NCBI GenBank assembly: GCA_963808615.1
Contig: CAWEGV010000004.1
Coordinates: 314,293 to 378,292, forward strand
DNA from: Palsa-504 sp963808615
GTDB taxonomy: Bacteria > Actinomycetota > Actinomycetes > Streptosporangiales > Streptosporangiaceae
Reading direction: 5' to 3'
Length of the DNA: 64,000 nt
Shown: piece after piece, positions 7,865 through 15,133 of the stretch
Layout: every line of letters begins with the position of its first letter
How positions within the stretch are numbered: the stretch's first letter is position 1
The notes under the pieces: model-generated
Told to the model about the DNA's origin: nothing
Databases searched by the model: none
What the model saw: the letters and a program-made list of their open reading frames with translations, nothing else
Translations under genes and position numbers: made by a program

Positions 7865-8662
7865 GTGGATCTGCGGCTCGACGGGAAGGTAGCCTTCGTC
7901 ACCGGCGCCAGCAAGGGCATCGGCCGTTGCGTGGCCGAGTCCCTGGCCCGCGAGGGCAGCGACGTGGTCATCACGGCCCGTAACGCGGGCCCACTCGAAG
8001 CAGCAGCGGAGAAGATCGCCGCCGAGACCGGGCGGGCGGTGCTGCCGCTGGCCGGGGACATGAGCGTAACCACAGACGTCCAGCGCTGCGTCGATGCCGC
8101 CCTGGAGCAGTTCGGCAAGATCGACATCCTGGTCACCTGCGCGGGCAGCTCGCCCGGCGGCGTGCTCGAGGACCTGACCGAAGAGCAGTGGATGTCCAGC
8201 CTCAACCTGAAGTTCATGGGCTACGTCAGGTCCGTCCGCGCGGTCATCGGTCACATGCGAGAGCGAGGCGAGGGCGCGATCGTGCTCGTGGTGGGCAACG
8301 ACGGCCTCAAGCCCAGCTACTGGGAGATGACCGCGGGTGTGGCGAACGCCGCGGACATCAACTTCGCCTCCTCGGTCGCCGAGCAGTACGGCCGGTACGG
8401 GGTGCGCATCAACACCGTCAACCCCGGGCCGGTGAACACCGGCCGGTGGGACACGCTGGAGCGGGCCTTCGCTCGCGACAAGGGTGTCAGCCAGGAACGA
8501 GCCCACGAACTGGCCGAGCGATCCATCCCCTTCGGCCGCATCTGCGAACCTGAGGAGGTCGCGGCCCTGGTGACGTTCCTCGCCTCGCCGCTGGCCAGCT
8601 TCATCAACGGCGCGCACATACCGATCGACGGTTCGCAGCGCAAAGCGATCATGGACCTGTAA
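7865..8662 (+). CDS. Atypical short-chain dehydrogenase/reductase lacking the usual catalytic Tyr-Lys pair
   Basis: The 265-residue protein has an intact Rossmann N-terminus (VAFVTGASKGIGRCVAESLAREG, then a DMS acidic position), the structural CAGSSPGG loop and the C-terminal FLASPLASFINGAHIPIDGSQ typical of SDRs. Aligning back from the conserved VRINTVNPGPV, the position of the YxxxK catalytic motif holds TAGVA, and the preceding Ser position holds VGNDG. Both catalytic Tyr and Lys seem replaced. Related atypical SDRs with G-x-A-N-A-A at this place exist, so the change may be a family feature rather than decay. GTG at 7865 follows AAGGAGT. It is preceded by a GntR-type operator and followed by a terminator. 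Confidence 0.8.
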   Translation: MDLRLDGKVAFVTGASKGIGRCVAESLAREGSDVVITARNAGPLEAAAEKIAAETGRAVLPLAGDMSVTTDVQRCVDAALEQFGKIDILVTCAGSSPGGVLEDLTEEQWMSSLNLKFMGYVRSVRAVIGHMRERGEGAIVLVVGNDGLKPSYWEMTAGVANAADINFASSVAEQYGRYGVRINTVNPGPVNTGRWDTLERAFARDKGVSQERAHELAERSIPFGRICEPEEVAALVTFLASPLASFINGAHIPIDGSQRKAIMDL

Positions 8663-8711
8663 GGCCCGCGGCGGAGCGGCCCTGGCCGCGGTCGGCTAGG
8701 CCGGCCCGCGC

Positions 8712-8753
8712 AGCCGCAGAACCAGTCACCAGCTGCGGCTAGCCGTCCTTTTT
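8712..8753 (+). terminator. Rho-independent terminator after the SDR gene
   Basis: Inverted arms AGCCGCAG (8712-8719) and CTGCGGCT (8733-8740) enclose a 13-base loop. The sequence CCGTCC and a run of five T (8749-8753) follow. It lies 50 bases after the SDR stop and just before the next gene, so it would separate the two transcripts. Confidence 0.6.
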
Positions 8754-8762
8754 GCCGGGTAT

Positions 8763-9590
8763 ATGCACGGTATGGGGATGCCGAGCACCGATGCTCCAAG
8801 ATGGGACCCCGCGGCCCGACGCCGCAGGCGCCGTCGCCGTCGTCGGCGGGTCACGATGTGGGTGTTCGCTGGGCTCACGGCACTGGTGCTCGCGGTGATC
8901 GCCGTGGGGATCAACGACCTCTCCAAGCCGCCGCCCGTAGCCACGCCCGCCGCGCTGTCGGCGTCCGTGCTGACGACCCAGCCGGCGGCGCCCGCCGCAT
9001 CGTCTCGCCTGAAGCCGTCATCGTCGGCCCTCAGGAAGACCTCGCACAGCAGCGCGACCATACGAACGATCCGGAAGATAGCGGACGCCGGCTCGGGGCT
9101 GTCCTACCGGCTGCTGTCCAGCTGGCGGCGGGGCTGCTCTGACTCGCTGAACACGCCCATGTTCAGGTGGAGCGCGGGCGAGCACGCACTGGCGGGAACC
9201 GTATCCGGCGCCCCGTGGTACGGCAACGCCTGCTCCGGCCTGCTCCAGCAGCAGTTTCAGTATTCCGGGGCCGCCGATCTCGAGCCGACCGCGATGAGCC
9301 TGGCGGGCGCGATGGACCGGGCCTACTATTCCGGCCTGCAGCACTATCAAATCCTCGAGGGCAGCTCGGCGATCCGGGTCAGCGGCCACCAGGCATGGGA
9401 GGTCACGTTCCAGATGAGTTACCCGGACGCCGTCGGCCAGGGCCTGGCCTTCAGCAATGAGACCGGCGCCGTGGTGGTCGTGGACCGTGGCGTCGGCCAG
9501 GTCCCCGCGGTGTTCTATGCCTCGGTCCCCAGCAACCTGGGCACCTCCGACGTGAAGAGCCTCGTCCACTCGCTCCGGCTCGCGACCTGA
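8763..9590 (+). CDS. Membrane-anchored extracytoplasmic protein with a run of 11 arginines
   Basis: The 275-residue protein has a short cytosolic leader containing eleven consecutive arginines (residues 19-29) encoded by mixed Arg codons. One transmembrane helix follows (about 33-51), then a Pro/Ala/Ser-rich linker and a globular domain of about 170 residues with paired Cys (RGCSDS, GNACSG). The topology is N-in with an exported C-terminal domain, and the Arg cluster fits the positive-inside rule in an extreme form. I do not recognise the globular domain. Several close ATG codons (8763, 8772, 8778) could be the start. It lies alone between the SDR terminator and the VOC gene. Confidence 0.6.
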   Translation: MHGMGMPSTDAPRWDPAARRRRRRRRRRRVTMWVFAGLTALVLAVIAVGINDLSKPPPVATPAALSASVLTTQPAAPAASSRLKPSSSALRKTSHSSATIRTIRKIADAGSGLSYRLLSSWRRGCSDSLNTPMFRWSAGEHALAGTVSGAPWYGNACSGLLQQQFQYSGAADLEPTAMSLAGAMDRAYYSGLQHYQILEGSSAIRVSGHQAWEVTFQMSYPDAVGQGLAFSNETGAVVVVDRGVGQVPAVFYASVPSNLGTSDVKSLVHSLRLAT

Positions 9591-9626
9591 CCAGATTCTC
9601 ATGCACACCGGTCGGGGTGGGGCAGG

Positions 9627-10079
9627 TTAGCCGCCGTCCGCAGGCGCGGCTACCGGCGCGGTGAGCTCCAGCTGGATACCGTCGGGATCTTCGAAGGAGA
9701 GCACGTCGATGCCGAACGACGGCAGGCGGGTGATCTCACCGTGCCTGACGCCGTGCTCATCGAATAGCCTGGCCGCCTGCTCCAGGTCCTCGCGGCCGGG
9801 CACGCCAAAGCTGAGGTGATCCAGGCCCACCCGGTCCGGGTCGAACCGGTCACCCGCGGGTGCCACCGGCCGCAGCCCCATGATCAGGTTGCCGCGGGCC
9901 ATGACCACGCCACCGAACAAGATGCTGAACGCCTCCTCCGCGGCCGGGTCCCCGGGTGGCGGGGATTCCACTGCGACCTGGAAGCCGAGCAGGCTGGTGT
10001 AGAACTCGCGGCTGCGCTGCACGTCGGTCACCGTAAGCCGGAGATGATGGATCTCACCGGGCGGAATCTGTCCTGGCAC
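9627..10079 (-). CDS. VOC (glyoxalase/bleomycin resistance) family protein
   Basis: The 150-residue protein shows two beta-alpha-beta-beta-beta modules. The first begins IHHLRLTVTDVQRSREFYTSLLGFQV, and the second has LDHLSFGVP and FEDPDGIQLELTAP. Likely metal ligands are the His in IHHL and LDHL and the Glu in QLEL, as in the glyoxalase superfamily. Substrate cannot be told. GTG at 10079 was chosen over the longer frame to 10139 because an AGGAAGGAGAG ribosome-binding site stands just before it. Its upstream region abuts the EamA relic. Confidence 0.85.
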   Translation of the reverse strand: MPGQIPPGEIHHLRLTVTDVQRSREFYTSLLGFQVAVESPPPGDPAAEEAFSILFGGVVMARGNLIMGLRPVAPAGDRFDPDRVGLDHLSFGVPGREDLEQAARLFDEHGVRHGEITRLPSFGIDVLSFEDPDGIQLELTAPVAAPADGG

Positions 10080-10125
10080 TGGCTCTCCTTCCTGCGGAGC
10101 GCCGTCGCTCCGCGCCGCCGACCCC

Positions 10126-10289
10126 GGCCAGCCTACCAAGGAACGCTGGCCGGGTTCTTCGGCGTCTTCATGAGCGTCAACCCGGTATTCGCGGCGCTGA
10201 CCGGCCTGTTCGTACTGGGCCAGTCGCTGGAGCTTGCCGGCTGGCTCGCGGTCGCCGCCATCGTCACCGCCAACGCGGTCAGCCTCGGC
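10126..10289 (+). pseudogene. Relic: C-terminal end of an EamA/DMT-family transporter
   Basis: The + frame here reads PAYQGTLAGFFGVFMS, VNPVFAALTGLFVLGQSLEL and AGWLAVAAIVTANAVSL. This matches the last two helices of RhtA/EamA transporters (motif of type 'G-V-x-M-S-x-x-P-x-x-A-A-L-x-G-x-x-x-L-G-x-x-L'). About 50 residues remain, with no start codon and no upstream domain. The fragment ends within a few bases of the stop codon of the convergent DUF4097 gene. It is dead as a transporter and marks a deletion between the VOC gene and the DUF4097 operon. Confidence 0.65.
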
Positions 10290-11309
10290 TCAGCCGGCTT
10301 GGCTGATCGTGATGTCGCCGCCGCCGCTGTCGATGGTGATCACATGGTGCGACGCCGGGCTCGCGAGCGTCGACGGGTAGTTCACGTTGCCGCCCTGGGT
10401 GTCAGGGGTGGAGATGTCGTACGTGGTGTGGCCCGGCGGGAGGATCACGGTGACGTTGCCGCCTTCGGCTGTGATCTTCAGGTCCGGCGGCGGCTGACTC
10501 AGCGCCAAGGTGACGTCGCCGCCGCCCGAGGCGATCGTGACCTGCGGCGAGACCACGGCGTTGACGTCGACGTTGCCGCCCTCGGTGAAGACCTGGAGGT
10601 CGCCTGTGAACCCGTTGCCGGTCAGGTCGCCACCGCCGGTGTCCAGCCGCATGGGGCCGTTCAGGTTGCCCGCGTTGACGTTGCCGCCTTCGGTGCTGAT
10701 CTGGATGGTGCCGGTCAGCGTGCCGCCGGTCAAGTCGCCGCCGCCGGTGTCCAGCAGCAGGTGGCCGGACAGATTGTTGGCGTTCATGTTGCCGCCGCCT
10801 GCCGACAGCGTCATGCCGCTGGTGAAACCGGACACGTCGATGTCTCCGCCGTTGCTCCCTAGCGTGACGGCAGTCCGCGGCGGGACGTCGAGGGCGGCGT
10901 TCATCCCGCAGTTACCGTTGGCCACGCCGCCGCAGTCCACGCTGACGTCCGCTCCGGTGGGCGTGGTGCTCTCGCTGATACCCGGGCGGACGAGGCCGTA
11001 CTGGACGATTCCCGCCAGCCGGGCGGTACTGCGGCCCGGGATCTCGCGCAGCGTGACGTCGCCGCCGTTGACGTTCACCGACACCTGGCCGTCGTTTACC
11101 GGAACCGCGTAACTGAACGGGTAGCTCCCGTTGGCGAACGAGGTGACGAGGCTGAAGCCGGTCCAGCCGATCAGGGCGAGGGCGACCGGCACGGCGACGC
11201 CGACGGCCACCCAGCGGCCGGGGGTCATGCGCAGCGGGCCGGACGGGCGCCAGGCGCCCGTTGGGTGGCCGTCAGTTACGGCACTGCCGGTCTCGGACGT
11301 GTAGGTCAT
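10290..11309 (-). CDS. DUF4097-type membrane-anchored beta-repeat protein
   Basis: The protein of about 339 residues has a cytosolic leader, one transmembrane helix (about residues 35-57, VAVGVAVPVALALIGWTGFSL) and an exported domain. That domain is built of regularly alternating repeats such as LDTGGGDLTG and ISTEGGNVNAG with a period near 20 residues, the hallmark of DUF4097 beta-strand repeat proteins. The role of this family is unclear; it often accompanies LiaRS-like envelope stress systems. It is the last gene of an operon behind the response regulator, 13 bases downstream of it. I take ATG at 11309; the frame is open further to 11378 inside the regulator gene. Confidence 0.8.
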   Translation of the reverse strand: MTYTSETGSAVTDGHPTGAWRPSGPLRMTPGRWVAVGVAVPVALALIGWTGFSLVTSFANGSYPFSYAVPVNDGQVSVNVNGGDVTLREIPGRSTARLAGIVQYGLVRPGISESTTPTGADVSVDCGGVANGNCGMNAALDVPPRTAVTLGSNGGDIDVSGFTSGMTLSAGGGNMNANNLSGHLLLDTGGGDLTGGTLTGTIQISTEGGNVNAGNLNGPMRLDTGGGDLTGNGFTGDLQVFTEGGNVDVNAVVSPQVTIASGGGDVTLALSQPPPDLKITAEGGNVTVILPPGHTTYDISTPDTQGGNVNYPSTLASPASHHVITIDSGGGDITISQAG

Positions 11310-11322
11310 GGTGGTGCCCCGT

Positions 11323-11964
11323 TCATCCGGTGCCGAGGTAGCGCAGCACGGCGAGCACGCGACGATGGTCGCGGTCACCGGGCGCGAGTCCGAGCTTGGT
11401 GAAGATGTTGTTGATGTGCTTTTCGACCGCGCCGCCGCCGACCACCAGCGTGTCGGCGATGGCGGCGTTGGACAGGCCTTCGGCCATCAGCGCCAGCACC
11501 TCGCGCTCGCGCGGGGTCAGCTCGCTGAGCGGGTGGCGGCTGCGGGCCAGCAATTGCGCGACGACCTCGGGGTCGAGCGCGCTGCCGCCGTCGGCCACCC
11601 GGCCCAGGGCGTCAAGGAACTCGGCGACGTCGGCCACCCGGTCCTTGAGCAGGTAGCCGACCCCGTGCGGACGGCCGGAGATCAGCTCGGTGGCGTACCG
11701 CTCCTCGACCCACTGGGACAGCACGAGCACGCCGACCTTGGGCCAGCGATCCCGAACCACCAGGGCGGCGCGCAGCCCCTCGTCGGTGAACGTGGGCGGC
11801 ATCCGCACGTCGACCACCACCGCGTCTGGCTCGTGCTCGGCCACCGCCCGCAGGAACCGCTCGGCGTCCCCTTCGGCCGCGGCGACCTCGTGGCCGGCCT
11901 CGGTGAGCAGCCGGGTCAGCCCCTCGCGCAGCAGGACCGAATCCTCCGCGATCACTACCCGCAT
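11323..11964 (-). CDS. NarL/LiaR-type response regulator
   Basis: The 213-residue protein has a receiver domain with the acidic pair E7-D8, phosphoacceptor D52 (VVVDVRMPP), the conserved S/T position (VLVLSQ) and Lys (YLLKDR). A LuxR-type helix-turn-helix follows (ELTPREREVLALMAEGLSNAAIADTL). It should bind DNA when phosphorylated by the kinase encoded immediately upstream, whose stop codon it overlaps by about 10 bases. The 22-bp near-palindrome at 13282-13303 in front of the operon is a candidate target. Confidence 0.93.
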   Translation of the reverse strand: MRVVIAEDSVLLREGLTRLLTEAGHEVAAAEGDAERFLRAVAEHEPDAVVVDVRMPPTFTDEGLRAALVVRDRWPKVGVLVLSQWVEERYATELISGRPHGVGYLLKDRVADVAEFLDALGRVADGGSALDPEVVAQLLARSRHPLSELTPREREVLALMAEGLSNAAIADTLVVGGGAVEKHINNIFTKLGLAPGDRDHRRVLAVLRYLGTG

Positions 11965-13226
11965 GGCAGTTCCGCCGCGAGGATCGTCGGCCCCCCGACC
12001 GGGGACTCCACCGACAGCCGGCCATCCACGCCGGACACCCGGTCGGCCAGGCCGGACAGCCCGGGGCCGCGGATGTCCGCACCGCCGATCCCGTCGTCGC
12101 TGATCATGACGTTGAGCGTGCCCGGGTAGCCGTGGCCTTCCACCACGACCTTGGCGTGGCTGGCGCGGGAGTGCTTGGCCACGTTGGTCAGCGCCTCAGC
12201 CACCACGAAGTAGGCGACCGCCTCCACCGAGGACTTCGGCCGCACCGGCACGTCGACGTGTACGTCGACCGGCACCGGGCAGAGCGCGGCCAGGCCGGAC
12301 AAGGCCGCGTCGAGCCCGCGGTCGGTCAGCACCGGCGGGTGCACCCCCCGGACCAGGTTGCGGAGCTCGGTGAGGGCCTCCTTGGCCTGAGCGTGCGCCT
12401 GGTCGACCAGCTCGCGGGCGGCGTCGAGGTCGTCGGCGAACTTGGCCTTGGCCCGGCCGAGTTCCATGGCCACCGCGACCAGCCGCTGCTGGGCACCGTC
12501 GTGCAGGTCACGCTCGATCCGCCGCCGCTCCGCCTCGGCCGCGTCCACCACCCGCTCCCGGCTGATCTCCAGCTCGGCGACCCGGGCGGCCAGGTCGCCG
12601 CGCGGGCCGAGCAGCAGGCGGGCGAGCGCCCCGTCCGCCAGGGCCAGACCGCGGGTCAGCTGAGGCGCGGCGAGCAGCACCAGGCAGCCGATGGCCGCCG
12701 ACGCCGCCAGCACGGGCCGACCGTGCAGCACCACGGTGCTGGGGCCGTCGCCGAAGCTCGGGCCGCCGTTGGGCAGGGCCCGGGCGTAGGCTGGGAGGGC
12801 CAGCAGGACCAGGCCCGCCGCCCAGGCCAGGATGCTGATCGCTACCGCCACCGCGCTGACCGGCAGCCGCAGCAGCGCGTAGCCGAGCTCGGCCCAGGTC
12901 GCGCCCTCGGTCCACATCCGCCAGCGCGGGATGATGCCCCACCGGTAGCCGGCCCGGCCGGCCGAGCCCGGGACGGGCCAGGCCGGGATCCGCGCGCCGA
13001 GGAAGAAGCCGAACCTGGCCCGCTCGGCCCGGGCGAACCAGCCGGCCAACCGCAGCGTCACGCCCAGGAGCGGAAGCCCGATCAGCGCGACGAAGAGCAG
13101 GCTGAACCCGAGTCCGAGGCCGGTGGTGATGATGAAGATGATCAGGAGCCCGATGAACAGGCCGGCCAGGTGCTGGGTCATGGCGAGCCAGGTGCGCGCG
13201 GACACCAGGTCGCGGACGAGGAACAT
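11955..13226 (-). CDS. Sensor histidine kinase (HisKA_3 / LiaS-like)
   Basis: The 423-residue membrane protein has hydrophobic segments in about the first 65 residues and again around 115-200, a linker coiled coil and a HisKA_3 dimerisation domain with ERDLHDGAQQRLV (phosphorylated His about 242). The ATPase domain has the N box EALTNVAKHS and G box DDGIGGAD. No extracytoplasmic sensor domain of any size is visible, so it may sense membrane state. It is first in the operon kinase, regulator, DUF4097 protein and is transcribed away from the MMPL relic. Confidence 0.93.
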   Translation of the reverse strand: MFLVRDLVSARTWLAMTQHLAGLFIGLLIIFIITTGLGLGFSLLFVALIGLPLLGVTLRLAGWFARAERARFGFFLGARIPAWPVPGSAGRAGYRWGIIPRWRMWTEGATWAELGYALLRLPVSAVAVAISILAWAAGLVLLALPAYARALPNGGPSFGDGPSTVVLHGRPVLAASAAIGCLVLLAAPQLTRGLALADGALARLLLGPRGDLAARVAELEISRERVVDAAEAERRRIERDLHDGAQQRLVAVAMELGRAKAKFADDLDAARELVDQAHAQAKEALTELRNLVRGVHPPVLTDRGLDAALSGLAALCPVPVDVHVDVPVRPKSSVEAVAYFVVAEALTNVAKHSRASHAKVVVEGHGYPGTLNVMISDDGIGGADIRGPGLSGLADRVSGVDGRLSVESPVGGPTILAAELPCG

Positions 13227-13281
13227 GACTCGACGCTATGACATGACCGGCCGGGTTACCATCAGCCGCACCCCCCGGACC

Positions 13282-13303
13282 GGGGTGAGGCTAGCCCCAC
13301 CCC
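13282..13303. promoter_or_regulatory. 22-bp near-perfect palindrome between the kinase operon and the MMPL relic
   Basis: The sequence has outer arms GGGGTG and CACCCC around a central GCTAGC; only one base pair of the 22 does not match its partner. It sits 55 bases upstream of the sensor kinase start and 55 bases before the relic MMPL start, so it could regulate both directions. A binding site for the operon's own LuxR-type regulator is an inference from its position. Confidence 0.5.
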
Positions 13304-13358
13304 GCTTCCGGCAGGTCACACCATGGCCGGGCGGGTGGCAGTCACCGACGCTAGGGAC

Positions 13359-13592
13359 ATGACTGCACCGCAGCCCTCGGGGGCACCGATCGTGGAACGA
13401 GTGGCCGGCTGGTCGTGTCCATCCTGAGCCGGATCAGGGAACTGCGGCTGGGCGGCGCGTCCGCGCGGGACGCGGTCACCGGCGGCATCGCCCGCAGCGC
13501 GGGCGTGGTGACCGGCGCGGCCGTGGTCATGGTCGCGGTGTTCTCGATCTTCGCCACCCTGGGCCTGATCGAGTTCAAGATGTTGAGCAGCG
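13359..13592 (+). pseudogene. Relic: MMPL/RND family transporter with a large internal deletion
   Basis: ATG at 13359 starts MTAPQPSGAPIVERVAGWS, which resembles the beginning of actinobacterial MMPL transporters (VERLAGWSARHR type), and then stops five codons later. From about 13409 another frame reads SILSRIRELRLGGASARDAV, then TGGIARSAGVVTGAAVVMVA and VFSIFATLGLIEFKML. This is the conserved segment near the C-terminus of the same family. The roughly 600 residues between are gone, and the two pieces are out of frame. The C-terminal piece ends eight bases from the stop of the aldehyde dehydrogenase gene. Confidence 0.65.
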
Positions 13593-15089
13593 TCAGGTGT
13601 TCACCGGGAAGCCGAGGTTGACGCCGCCGTGGCTCGGGTCGAGCCAGCGGGAGGTGACCACCTTGCCGCGGGTGTAGAAGCGGACGCCCTCGGTGCCGTG
13701 CACGTGCGTATCGCCGAACAGCGACGCCTTCCAGCCGCCGAACGAGTAGTACGCCATCGGCACCGGGATCGGCACGTTCACGCCGACCATGCCGATCTCC
13801 GCCTCCGATACGAACCGGCGCGCCGCTCCCCCGTCGTTGGTGAAGACGGCGGTGCCGTTGCCGTACCGGCTGACATTGACCAGCTCAACCGCTGCCTCGT
13901 AGGACGGGGCGCGGAGCACGCTGAGCACCGGGCCGAAGATCTCGTCGGTGTAGCAGGTCATCTCCGGCGTGACGTGGTCCAGCACGCTGGGGCCCAGCCA
14001 GAAGCCGGTCTCCGTCCCGCCGATGACCGGGTGAGCCCGGCCGTCCACGGCCAGCGTGGCGCCCTCGCGGACGCCGCTGTCCAGGTAGGAGGCCACCCGG
14101 TCCCGATGCGGGCCGGTGACCAGCGGGCCCATCTCGGACCGTTCGTCGCTGCCCGGGCCGACCCGCAGTCCGGCGATCCGGTCCTTGATGCGGGACACCA
14201 GCTCGTCGCCGATGGGGTCGACCGCGACCACGGCGGAGATCGCCATGCACCGCTCACCCGCCGAGCCGAACCCGGCCGAGACCGCCGCGTCGGCGGCCAG
14301 GTCGAGGTCGGCATCGGGCAGCACCACCATGTGGTTCTTCGCGCCGCCCAGGGCCTGCACGCGCTTGCCGGCCTTGGTGCCGTTCTCGTAGACGTACCTG
14401 GCGATCGGGGTCGAGCCGACGAAACTGACCGCTGCGATGTCGGGGTGAGCGAGGATGGCGTCGACCGCCACCTTGTCCCCCTGCACCACGTTGAACACGC
14501 CGTCCGGCAGCCCGGCCTCAGCCCACAGCGAGCCCAGCAGCATCGAGGCGGACGGGTCCTTCTCCGAGGGCTTGAGCACGAACGTGTTGCCGCACGCGAT
14601 GGCCAGCGGGAACATCCACATCGGCACCATGGCCGGGAAGTTGAACGGGGTGATGCCCGCGACCACGCCGACCGGCTGCCTGATCGAGTACGAGTCGACG
14701 CCGGTGGAGACGTTCTCCGAGTACCCGCCCTTGAGCAGGTGCGGGATGCCGCAGGCGAACTCGACGACCTCCAGGCCGCGGGATACCTCTCCCGCCGCGT
14801 CGGTGGCGACCTTGCCGTGCTCCTCGGTGATCAGCTTGGCCAGTTCGGTGGCGTGGTCGCGGACGAGCTCACGGAAGGCGAACAGCACCGAGGCGCGCTT
14901 GGCCAGCGAGATGCGCCGCCAGGTCAGGAAGGCGTCCTTGGCCGCCTGGACGGCCAGGTCGACCTCAGCGGGGCTGGCGAAGTCAACCTGCCCGGTGACC
15001 TGCCCGGTCGCGGGGTCGTAGACCTCGCCGTGACGCTCGGCCTCGCCGTCCCAGGGCTTGCCGCCGATCCAGTGGGTACAGTGCTTCAT
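13593..15089 (-). CDS. mmsA: Methylmalonate-semialdehyde dehydrogenase (CoA-acylating)
   Basis: The protein (about 498 residues) is an aldehyde dehydrogenase of the MmsA type. It begins MKHCTHWIGGKPW, has NAD-binding ITPFNFPAMVPMWMFPLAIACGNTF, LKPSEKDPS, and catalytic Cys near 281 in GSAGERCMAISA. The C-terminus has GMVGVNVPIPVPMAYYSFGGWKASLFGD. It converts malonate or methylmalonate semialdehyde with CoA and NAD to acetyl- or propionyl-CoA, the end step of beta-alanine, valine and thymine breakdown. The frame extends to a GTG at 15137 that overlaps the stop of the upstream aminotransferase. I prefer ATG at 15089, which has GGAGAA in front and matches family starts. It is in one operon with the aminotransferase. 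Confidence 0.93.
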   Translation of the reverse strand: MKHCTHWIGGKPWDGEAERHGEVYDPATGQVTGQVDFASPAEVDLAVQAAKDAFLTWRRISLAKRASVLFAFRELVRDHATELAKLITEEHGKVATDAAGEVSRGLEVVEFACGIPHLLKGGYSENVSTGVDSYSIRQPVGVVAGITPFNFPAMVPMWMFPLAIACGNTFVLKPSEKDPSASMLLGSLWAEAGLPDGVFNVVQGDKVAVDAILAHPDIAAVSFVGSTPIARYVYENGTKAGKRVQALGGAKNHMVVLPDADLDLAADAAVSAGFGSAGERCMAISAVVAVDPIGDELVSRIKDRIAGLRVGPGSDERSEMGPLVTGPHRDRVASYLDSGVREGATLAVDGRAHPVIGGTETGFWLGPSVLDHVTPEMTCYTDEIFGPVLSVLRAPSYEAAVELVNVSRYGNGTAVFTNDGGAARRFVSEAEIGMVGVNVPIPVPMAYYSFGGWKASLFGDTHVHGTEGVRFYTRGKVVTSRWLDPSHGGVNLGFPVNT

Positions 15090-15133
15090 TGCTCGCTTCT
15101 CCGCGCGCAAGCGCGCGTCGCTCGCCTGCTTGC

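Noticed and set aside
5234..8617. 1127-codon minus-strand frame opposite the UvrD helicase and SDR genes
   Set aside because: It has no recognisable domain and reflects codon bias of the genes on the other strand. UvrD motifs are complete on the plus strand.
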